DNA from: an uncultured Selenomonadaceae bacterium
Lineage (GTDB): Bacteria; Bacillota; Negativicutes; Selenomonadales; Selenomonadaceae
NCBI GenBank assembly: GCA_905236255.1
Contig: CAJOPK010000221.1
Span: 1-12,174, forward strand
Direction: 5' to 3'
Length of the DNA: 12,174 nt
The notes beneath the pieces are model-generated. The model worked only from the letters and a program-made list of their open reading frames with translations, did no database searches and was not told the DNA's origin. The position numbers and the translations under genes were made by a program. This document shows, piece by piece, positions 6,694 to 12,174 of this stretch (positions are counted from its first letter, which is position 1; the number at the start of each line of letters is the position of its first letter).

Positions 6694-7080
6694 ATGATTG
6701 GCATATTGAAAAAACTTTTAAGCGAAACTCTCGGAAAGTCCCGGCAGAGCGGCAAGTTTAATTTGCGAGAAACGGATTTCGGACTTGTGACGGTGGAGAT
6801 CGGCGTTGTCCAAAGACTTGCGGAAAGAGCGGCGGCTTCGGTTCGCGGAGTTCGCGATGCAATTTTGTTTGTCGAACCGGGCGATAAGTTTTCTCCGTTC
6901 AAGATTCGCGTAACGGTGACAATGGAACAGGGATATTCCGCGCCGAAAATCAGCGAAAGCGTGGACGAAAAAATCAATGACGTTTTGAATTTTTCTTTGC
7001 AAACGGCACGCGTTCCGGTTGAAGTAAGAATTTCGGAAGTTACCCGGACGGCGATTGAAAAGAGAAAACGTGTTCGATAG
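6694..7080 (+). CDS. Stand-alone AmaP-type Asp23-like domain protein without membrane helices
   Basis: The 128-residue product aligns by eye with the cytoplasmic half of the preceding AmaP-like protein. LAERAAASVRGVRDA matches VAERAALAVNGVREV, EQGYSAPKIS matches GQGFAAPEVS, and VPVEVRISEVTRTAIEKR matches VPVEVKVVEVTHAVTERA. It has no membrane segment; instead there is a short basic, possibly amphipathic N-terminus (IGILKKLLSETLGK). The ATG directly follows the TAA of the previous gene with only a weak AAGG upstream, so translation is probably coupled. The simplest reading is a tandem duplication of amaP that lost, or never had, the anchor. It could bind Asp23 or the membrane protein as an extra subunit; that role is inference. 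Confidence 0.85.
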   Translation: MIGILKKLLSETLGKSRQSGKFNLRETDFGLVTVEIGVVQRLAERAAASVRGVRDAILFVEPGDKFSPFKIRVTVTMEQGYSAPKISESVDEKINDVLNFSLQTARVPVEVRISEVTRTAIEKRKRVR

Positions 7081-7092
7081 GCGGTGCATAAA

Positions 7093-7344
7093 ATGTGGGA
7101 AGATGTGAAAAATTTAATAACGGAGTTCTTCTCAACACATCGCGACAGAAAAATCGGATTTACTCTCGGGTTGATTGTCGGGGCGGCGATTTTGGTTTTC
7201 GGATTTTTCAATACGCTTTTTGCTTTTTTTTGCGGGGTGATCGGTCTTTATATCGGCTCGCGTTTTGATCGCGGTGACGATTTGATCGAAAGAACTTTGA
7301 AACGGCTTGAGAAAATTTTGCCGGAAAATATTCAGCATTGGTAA
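7093..7344 (+). CDS. DUF2273 small membrane protein
   Basis: The 83-residue product has two close membrane helices (about 21-39 and 41-56) with the DUF2273 pattern KIGFTLGLIVG ... GVIGLYIGSRFD, and a charged cytoplasmic tail. DUF2273 proteins are regularly encoded beside asp23 and amaP in Firmicutes and are thought to belong to the same membrane assembly; the molecular role is unknown. The start at ATG 7093 is preferred because AGGCGG (7079-7084) lies 8 bases before it. A GTG at 7084 in the same frame would overlap that site. The ribosome binding site overlaps the stop codon of the previous gene. Confidence 0.88.
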   Translation: MWEDVKNLITEFFSTHRDRKIGFTLGLIVGAAILVFGFFNTLFAFFCGVIGLYIGSRFDRGDDLIERTLKRLEKILPENIQHW

Positions 7345-7368
7345 AAACATTTTCGGAAGGATGTATTT

Positions 7369-7803
7369 ATGAGTCGCAAACTTGCAAGAGAAACGGCATT
7401 CAGAACACTTTTTCAGCTTGAATTTAATCACGGCGAAGACGGCGAATTTAAGGATTATGAAACTCTTGCCGTCGATTTTGCGAATGAGACGATGCTTGAG
7501 GAAGAAAAGAGATTTAACCGCCGACACTTCGCTTATATAGAAACGGTCGTCAACGGGGTAAACGAACATCTTGCCGAGATTGACGAAATGATTACAAAAC
7601 ATTTGAAAAAAGGGTGGTCTTTGTCCCGAATGTGTTCGGAGGACAGGGTGATTTTGCGGCTTGCCGTTTACGAACTGAAATTTGCCGAAGACAAAGTTCC
7701 GGTCGGTGCAATAATAAACGAGGCCGTCGCGCTTGCAAAGGCATACGGCACGGACGATTCCGGAAAATTTGTAAACGGGATTCTTTCGGCAATTTCAAAG
7801 TGA
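7369..7803 (+). CDS. nusB: Transcription antitermination factor NusB
   Basis: The 144-residue all-helical NusB binds NusE (S10) and boxA RNA in antitermination of rRNA transcription. It shows the family start RKLARETAFRTLFQLEF (3-19), the middle block GVNEHLAEIDEMI, and the conserved C-terminal half: SEDRVILRLAVYELKF, VPVGAIINEAVALAKAYG, and a final GKFVNGILSAI. GGAAGGA (7355-7361) gives a strong ribosome binding site with proper spacing to ATG 7369. It is 24 bases after the DUF2273 gene, so it shares that operon. The family's common neighbours folD, xseA and xseB are not present; ispA follows. Confidence 0.96.
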   Translation: MSRKLARETAFRTLFQLEFNHGEDGEFKDYETLAVDFANETMLEEEKRFNRRHFAYIETVVNGVNEHLAEIDEMITKHLKKGWSLSRMCSEDRVILRLAVYELKFAEDKVPVGAIINEAVALAKAYGTDDSGKFVNGILSAISK

Positions 7804-7810
7804 ATTTTGC

Positions 7811-7831
7811 GCCGGCGGCAGTCCGGCTTTT
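7811..7831 (+). terminator. Weak hairpin between nusB and ispA
   Basis: GCCGG (7811-7815) can pair with CCGGC (7823-7827), and TTTT (7828-7831) follows. Five base pairs and four T residues are marginal. It might attenuate transcription into ispA, but the 49-base gap and the strong downstream ribosome binding site fit continued operon transcription. Confidence 0.3.
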
Positions 7832-7852
7832 ACATTTTGTGAGGTCTTGTAA

Positions 7853-8734
7853 ATGTTCAAAGATTTTTGGCGGGAAAGAGTTAAATTCGTCGAAGAAAAT
7901 TTGATCGTCGAACTTGAAACGACAAAATTTATCGACGAAAAACTTTTTGAGGCGATGAAATACAGTCTGCTTGCCGGCGGAAAAAGACTGCGTCCGATAA
8001 TGCTCATGTCGGCGGCGGACGCGATAAATCCCGGTTCCGGAAAAAAATTTGTAAAAGTCGCCTGCGCGCTTGAAATGATTCATACATATTCGCTTATTCA
8101 TGACGATTTGCCGGCGATGGACAATGACGATCTCCGGCGCGGAAAACCCACAAATCACAAAGTTTTCGGTGAAGCGACCGCAATTCTTGCCGGCGATGCA
8201 CTTTTGACTTTGGCATTTGAAGTAACAGCCCGTCAAAAAAATGTTGCGCCGGAAATTTTATTGAAGGTCGTAAGCGAAATAAGCACGGCGGCGGGCGCGT
8301 CCGGCATGGTCGGTGGTCAAATGATTGACTTGGAATCGGAAAATTGCCGGATTGATTTCGACACTTTGAAAAAAATGCACGCCGGAAAAACCGGCGCACT
8401 TTTCCGGGCGGCAATTCGTTCCGGTGCAATTTTGGCGGGGGCAGATGAAGAGAAACTTTCCGCACTGACAAAATATGCCGACAATTTCGGACTTGCCTTT
8501 CAAATTACCGACGATATTCTTGACGTTGTCGGGGACGAAAAAACTCTCGGCAAGCCGGCGGGCAGTGACGAGAGAAATCACAAATCGACTTATGTTTCTT
8601 TGACTTCACTTGACAAGGCGAAAGAACTTGCCGAAAAATCCGTAAACGATGCGCTTGACGCGCTGAAGATTTTCGGCGGCGAAGCGGATTTTCTGCGGGA
8701 ATTGGTGAAGTATTTAAATGAGAGAAACAGCTGA
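7853..8734 (+). CDS. ispA: Polyprenyl synthetase, farnesyl/geranylgeranyl diphosphate synthase (IspA type)
   Basis: The 293-residue trans-prenyltransferase condenses isopentenyl diphosphate with allylic diphosphates to C15 or C20 chains, precursors of undecaprenyl phosphate and the menaquinone tail. Visible motifs are GGKRLRP (42-48), the first aspartate-rich motif DDLPAMD (84-90) followed by LRRGKPT, the GGQMIDLE block, KTGALFRAA, and the second aspartate-rich motif in FQITDDILDVVGD with the LGKPAGSDERNHKSTY tail. Length and the Pro-Ala insertion in the first motif match bacterial IspA. Exact chain length cannot be fixed from sequence. GAGG (7841-7844) with 8-base spacing supports the ATG. 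The gene is last in the operon and ends only 11 bases from the convergent phosphoesterase gene. A dxs gene, often next, is absent. Confidence 0.94.
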   Translation: MFKDFWRERVKFVEENLIVELETTKFIDEKLFEAMKYSLLAGGKRLRPIMLMSAADAINPGSGKKFVKVACALEMIHTYSLIHDDLPAMDNDDLRRGKPTNHKVFGEATAILAGDALLTLAFEVTARQKNVAPEILLKVVSEISTAAGASGMVGGQMIDLESENCRIDFDTLKKMHAGKTGALFRAAIRSGAILAGADEEKLSALTKYADNFGLAFQITDDILDVVGDEKTLGKPAGSDERNHKSTYVSLTSLDKAKELAEKSVNDALDALKIFGGEADFLRELVKYLNERNS

Positions 8735-8745
8735 AATTTTGCCGA

Positions 8746-9993
8746 TTATTTTTTCAAGGTGAATTTGTCCCAAATTTCACCGGCAACATCAAGACAGGTC
8801 AAAGTTAAAGTTTCCGGGCGAACGTCAAGCAAAATATAAGACTCCGGTTCATGTTGAACGTCGGGCGCGGTTACTTCGTCAATTTCCGAAACCGGCTCCA
8901 AATAATCCTGATCTCCGGCTCTTCCGCAGAGAATGTAAGTCGTTCCGGCGGGAGATTTTTTTTTGCCGAAAATCTTTCCGCGATTTCGATAAGTATGCAA
9001 ATGCCCGGTCAAAACCAGATCAATTTCAAGTTCATCAAACAGATCGTTAAAAATTTCGGCAATTTCGTTGAATTTGTTTTGCCCGTAATCAAAAATATCT
9101 TTGTGCATCAAAACGATTTTCCACTTTCGATTTGTGTTTGCAATATCCCGCCGAAAAAAATATTCCTGTTCTTCCTTCAGACCGGGATTTAATGCATCAA
9201 TTTCCGCAAATTGCGTGTTGAGTACGGTGAAATGTGCCGCGCCGAAATCGAAAGAATAAAAATAACCGTCGAAATTTTTTGTGCCGTTCGACGGCAATTT
9301 AAAATTTTCCGTGTAACCGACCGGAAGGCAATTCAGCCAATTTTTATCGTAACATTCATGATTTCCGCATACCGGCGCGAAAATTCTTTCGCTCAAAACT
9401 TTTGTCGCGGCAAGATGCCAGGCGCGCCATTGATAAGCCGCCTCCCCGTTATCGACGAGATCTCCGATCACCGTCACAAGTTCGGCATCCGGAAAATTTT
9501 TGTCGGCGGTATCCGCAACTTTCTGCCAAACATTATAATTTACGCATTGAGAATCGCTGAAAACGAGCATTTGAAAATTTCCGAATCCCGGCGTTCTCAA
9601 ATTTTGAAAGGAAGTCGCACGTTTGCCGGAAATTATTCTGAATTTGTAAAGGCTTTCCGGCTTGAGATTTTCCAAGACGCAAACGTAAAAAAATCCGGCG
9701 GATTTGTCGAAAGTGAACGGACTGCAAAGAACCGGCGCAAATTTTGCATCTTCCCCGACAAGAAAATATTCGATTTTAATATCGTCGATTTTTTTGTCGG
9801 ACTGCCACATTAAAATCCGGGAAGTCCGGGAATCTTCCGTAACGATCTGCCGCAAAAATTTTACCGCCGTCAAAGGCTTGTAACCGTCTTGCGGGCGGTG
9901 AAATTCTTCAAGCCTTGCCGCCTCCGCAAATTTCGGAAAGTATGCGCCGAGTCCCAAACTCAACAAAATTTTCAGGAAAAATCTTCTGCTCAT
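8746..9993 (-). CDS. Tat-exported metallophosphoesterase with PAP-like N-terminal domain
   Basis: The 415-residue protein opens with SRRFFLK (2-8), a textbook twin-arginine motif. A hydrophobic stretch and a likely AEA-A cleavage site near residue 25 follow. About residues 42-135 resemble the beta-sandwich that precedes purple acid phosphatase-like catalytic domains. The catalytic domain carries metal-binding motifs: FSDSQ (D147, Q149), GDLVDNG (D178), GNHE (N211, H212), LMHKD (H297) and GHLHTY (H331, H333). The Tyr ligand of true purple acid phosphatases is not in the GDxxD motif, so a generic dinuclear phosphoesterase is the safer name. Tat export suggests metal loading in the cytoplasm. 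TGAGG (10007-10003) is 9 bases before the ATG. It lies 16 bases after the TVP38-like gene, as one operon. Substrate unknown. Confidence 0.88.
   Translation of the reverse strand: MSRRFFLKILLSLGLGAYFPKFAEAARLEEFHRPQDGYKPLTAVKFLRQIVTEDSRTSRILMWQSDKKIDDIKIEYFLVGEDAKFAPVLCSPFTFDKSAGFFYVCVLENLKPESLYKFRIISGKRATSFQNLRTPGFGNFQMLVFSDSQCVNYNVWQKVADTADKNFPDAELVTVIGDLVDNGEAAYQWRAWHLAATKVLSERIFAPVCGNHECYDKNWLNCLPVGYTENFKLPSNGTKNFDGYFYSFDFGAAHFTVLNTQFAEIDALNPGLKEEQEYFFRRDIANTNRKWKIVLMHKDIFDYGQNKFNEIAEIFNDLFDELEIDLVLTGHLHTYRNRGKIFGKKKSPAGTTYILCGRAGDQDYLEPVSEIDEVTAPDVQHEPESYILLDVRPETLTLTCLDVAGEIWDKFTLKK
8758..8781. repeat. Inverted repeat at the 3' end of the phosphoesterase gene
   Basis: GGTGAATTTG (8758-8767) and CAAATTTCACC (8771-8781) form ten base pairs around a 3-base loop with one bulged T. 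The hairpin lies inside the last codons of the minus-strand gene, close to the 11-base gap between convergent genes. No U-tract follows in either direction, so it is not a canonical intrinsic terminator. It may still stabilise RNA 3' ends. Confidence 0.45.
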
Positions 9994-10009
9994 TTACGAC
10001 AACCTCAAA

Positions 10010-10696
10010 TTATTTTTCGGCGGCACGTTTTTCATACCGCCACGCCCAAGCAATCAAAATCACCGCAAAAATTACGACGACGATAATTCTTGTCGGATCC
10101 TCTTCCTTCAAAATCGCATCGTGTCCTATTATCGCCTCAATTCCGGTCGAAGGAAATTTTCCGATCAAAGACGCAAGAAAATAATCACGCAAACTTATCG
10201 AACTCAAAGAACCCGCCGCATTTATCAATCCGCTGGGCAAATATGGAACCATTCGCGCCACAAGCATTACCATAAAGCCTTTTTTTGTGCTGTACTTGTC
10301 CGCACTGCTGAGCCAACGACTTTTTTTGATTACTTTCCTTGCCGCGTCCCGGAAGAAAAATCTCATCAGTATAAAACTTATCGTTACGCCTACGGTTTCC
10401 GCCAAAACCGACAGCGCAATTCCCGGAACTATTCCGAAAATCAAAGTGTTTGCGGTGGAAAAAATTATTGCCGGCGGAAAGCCCAGCGCATTTACGAAAA
10501 GCGTCAACAAAAACGCGAAAACCACCGCCATCGAATTGTAAGAGCGGATATATTCGGCGGTTTCCATTATGTCGCCGCGAGCCAAAAGTTTATAAATTTC
10601 CGGCAAAAAATCCGGAGCGATTAAGTGTATCGTTCCGAAAAGTGCAACTATCAAAAGTGCCGCAACTGTTTTTACGATATTCATTGAAAGTTTCAT
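10010..10696 (-). CDS. TVP38/TMEM64 family membrane protein (VTT/DedA-like)
   Basis: The 228-residue integral membrane protein has hydrophobic segments near residues 9-27, 57-81, 86-111 and 203-222. A reentrant-type region contains the VTT signature: FPPAIIFSTANTLIFG (73-88), then ARMVPYLPSGLINAAGS (147-163) and the following GKFPST (179-184). Members of this superfamily include DedA-like proteins linked to lipid (undecaprenyl phosphate or phospholipid) translocation and envelope maintenance; the substrate of this member is not known. The first ATG (10696) is preferred over the one at 10684, because AGG (10709-10707) lies 10 bases upstream of it. It is the promoter-proximal gene of a two-gene unit with the Tat phosphoesterase. 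Confidence 0.9.
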   Translation of the reverse strand: MKLSMNIVKTVAALLIVALFGTIHLIAPDFLPEIYKLLARGDIMETAEYIRSYNSMAVVFAFLLTLFVNALGFPPAIIFSTANTLIFGIVPGIALSVLAETVGVTISFILMRFFFRDAARKVIKKSRWLSSADKYSTKKGFMVMLVARMVPYLPSGLINAAGSLSSISLRDYFLASLIGKFPSTGIEAIIGHDAILKEEDPTRIIVVVIFAVILIAWAWRYEKRAAEK

Positions 10697-10881
10697 TTAC
10701 AAAATACCTGCTCAACAAAAAAATTTCAACGAAATATTTTTTCCGGCAATTCGACAATTTTCCTGCAAAAAAATTTACAAATACGGAACGTTTGTTTTTT
10801 ACCGTATTTCAAAAATTATGGACAATCGCGCCGGGATAAAATATAATTTCGCCGGAAAAAATTTGAAGGAGGACTTTTGAA
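10697..10881. other. Divergent intergenic region between the TVP38-like gene and purB
   Basis: These 185 bases are AT-rich. They hold the purB promoter and ribosome binding site and an inverted repeat: AAATACGG (10779-10786) against CCGTATTT (10802-10809), loop 15. No strong promoter for the minus-strand TVP38-like gene is apparent; TTGTCC at 10824-10819 with an 18-base spacer to TAAAAA on the minus strand is a weak possibility that would overlap the purB -35. The inverted repeat does not match the Bacillus PurR box well. Confidence 0.5.
10819..10847 (+). promoter_or_regulatory. Promoter of purB
   Basis: TGGACA (10819-10824, 5 of 6) and a perfect TATAAT (10842-10847) are separated by 17 bases. 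The predicted start near 10854 gives a short leader to the AAGGAGGA ribosome binding site (10866-10873), itself 8 bases before the ATG. This is among the best promoter and ribosome-site pairs in the window. Confidence 0.82.
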
Positions 10882-12174
10882 ATGATTAAGAGATATACTT
10901 TGCCCGCCATGGGAAAAATTTGGTCAATCGAAAACGAATGGCAGACTATTTTGGACGTTGAGCTTGCCGCCTGCGACGCAATGGCGGAATTGGGAGAAAT
11001 TCCGAAAGAGGCGGCAAAAAATATTCGCGCAAAAGCAAATTTCAATATCGATCGTATTCATGAAATCGAATCGGTCACTCATCACGATATTATTGCATTT
11101 TTGACAAATGTTGCTGAATACGTCGGGGAAGACTCAAAATATGTTCACAAAGGTCTTACTTCAAGCGATGTAAAAGACACGGCAATTTGTCTTATGATGA
11201 AACAATCCGCCGAAATTATTTTGGACGATCTGAAAAAGTTCCGGGAAGTTTTGCGCCGCCGGGCGGTTGAATTTAAACACACGCCCTGTATCGGCAGAAC
11301 TCACGGAATCCATGCGGAACCGATGACTTTCGGCTTGAAACTTGCACTTTGGAGCGCGGAAATCGAGCGCGACATTGAACGGGTGGAACACGCAAAAAAG
11401 ATTGTGTCCGTCGGGAAATTGAGCGGAGCCGTCGGAACTTATTCAAACATAAATCCGAAAATTGAAGAGCTTGTCTGCGAAAAATTGGGACTTACTCCGG
11501 TACCTCTTGCAACTCAGGTCATTCAAAGAGATCGTCATGCGGAATTTGTCACGACTCTTGCGATTGTTGCCGGGACTTTGGAAAAAATTGCAACGGAAGT
11601 CAGAAATCTTCAGCGCACGGATATTCGCGAGGCGGAAGAGTATTTTTCGCCCGGTCAAAAGGGATCTTCCGCCATGCCCCACAAACGCAACCCGATAAAT
11701 TGCGAAAGAGTTTCCGGAATGGCAAGACTTGTGAGGGGAAATGCACTTGCCGCGCTTGAGGATATGACACTTTGGCACGAACGGGATATTTCTCACAGTT
11801 CGGTTGAGCGGGTGATTTTGCCGGACGCGACAATCAATGTCGATTACTGTATCAACAAAATGATTAAAATTATCGACAAACTTTTGGTTTACCCGGAAAA
11901 AATGTTGCACAATATGGAGCGCACCGGCGGCTTGATTTACAGTCAGCGGATTATGCTTGAAGTTGTAGGCAAAGGCGTTTTGCGCGAGGACGCTTATAAG
12001 TGGGTACAGCGCAATGCCATGAAAAAATGGATGGAAGGCGAGGATTTCCGGACGAATATCGAAAAGGATCCGGACATTGCAAAATATTTGACGAAAGAAG
12101 AAATTGACGATTGCTTTAATCCGAAGTGGTTTTTGCGTCACGTCGATATGATTTTTGAGAGATTCGGTCTTTAA
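10882..12174 (+). CDS. purB: Adenylosuccinate lyase
   Basis: The 430-residue enzyme of the fumarase/aspartase superfamily acts twice in purine synthesis. It cleaves SAICAR to AICAR and adenylosuccinate to AMP, releasing fumarate each time. Motifs are THHD (66-69), GLTSSDVKDTA (91-101), GRTHGIHAEP with the catalytic histidine H141, and the superfamily signature SSAMPHKRNP (262-271) on the mobile loop carrying the catalytic serine. Length matches the family of about 430 residues, and the TAA stop is the last codon of the window, so the gene is complete. It has its own promoter and an unusually strong ribosome binding site. No other pur gene is visible in the window; what follows purB is outside it. 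Confidence 0.97.
   Translation: MIKRYTLPAMGKIWSIENEWQTILDVELAACDAMAELGEIPKEAAKNIRAKANFNIDRIHEIESVTHHDIIAFLTNVAEYVGEDSKYVHKGLTSSDVKDTAICLMMKQSAEIILDDLKKFREVLRRRAVEFKHTPCIGRTHGIHAEPMTFGLKLALWSAEIERDIERVEHAKKIVSVGKLSGAVGTYSNINPKIEELVCEKLGLTPVPLATQVIQRDRHAEFVTTLAIVAGTLEKIATEVRNLQRTDIREAEEYFSPGQKGSSAMPHKRNPINCERVSGMARLVRGNALAALEDMTLWHERDISHSSVERVILPDATINVDYCINKMIKIIDKLLVYPEKMLHNMERTGGLIYSQRIMLEVVGKGVLREDAYKWVQRNAMKKWMEGEDFRTNIEKDPDIAKYLTKEEIDDCFNPKWFLRHVDMIFERFGL

Noticed and set aside
8746..9993. Gln in place of His in the first metal motif (DSQ) as a sign of an inactive phosphoesterase
   Set aside because: Purple acid phosphatase-like bacterial enzymes often carry D-x-Q here, and all other metal ligands are intact.
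10779..10809. Inverted repeat as a terminator
   Set aside because: There is no upstream plus-strand gene to terminate and no T-tract directly after the plus-strand stem; a regulatory role is more plausible.

Overview
The window reads as ordinary chromosomal DNA of a Bacillota bacterium with a moderately AT-rich genome, most plausibly a member of the Negativicutes. The lineage is an inference. It rests on the Asp23/AmaP/DUF2273 cluster joined to nusB and ispA (a Firmicutes arrangement), combined with envelope features common in diderm Firmicutes: a LolD/MacB-type ABC ATPase, a WbaP-type sugar-phosphate transferase and a Tat-exported phosphoesterase. Nearly all the DNA is coding, genes carry good purine-rich ribosome binding sites, and no phage, insertion sequence, transposase or CRISPR array is visible.

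Layout from left to right. (1) Bases 1-157 hold no gene I can support; the first 64 bases are a GC-rich block of nested perfect hairpins. (2) A tRNA-Ala(GGC) gene follows with a clear sigma-70/A-type promoter and a terminator. (3) A plus-strand operon sbcD - comF - mqnC covers DNA end processing, a ComF-type phosphoribosyltransferase and futalosine-pathway menaquinone synthesis; it ends at a bidirectional terminator. (4) Two minus-strand genes follow: a WbaP-type undecaprenyl-phosphate sugar phosphotransferase with a TTG start, and a lone MacB/LolD-type ABC ATPase. (5) A divergent intergenic region of about 200 bases leads to a plus-strand operon: asp23 (YqhY/Gls24-like), an AmaP-like membrane protein, a second membrane-less copy of the AmaP C-terminal domain, a DUF2273 membrane protein, nusB and an IspA-type prenyl diphosphate synthase. 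(6) Convergent to it is a minus-strand pair: a Tat-signal metallophosphoesterase and a TVP38/TMEM64 (DedA-like) membrane protein. (7) purB, complete to the last base of the window, has its own near-consensus promoter.

Functional links: MqnC makes a menaquinone precursor and IspA makes prenyl diphosphates, which feed the menaquinone side chain and undecaprenyl phosphate. Undecaprenyl phosphate is the acceptor of the WbaP-type enzyme. The Asp23 set probably forms a membrane-attached envelope-stress or fatty-acid-homeostasis assembly next to the isoprenoid and NusB genes.

I see no convincing wholly new system. The items most worth a second look are the triple Asp23-fold cluster with an apparent tandem duplication of the AmaP soluble domain, the structured GC-rich block at the left edge, and several genes standing without their usual partners (sbcD without sbcC, an ABC ATPase without permease, nusB-ispA without xseAB).
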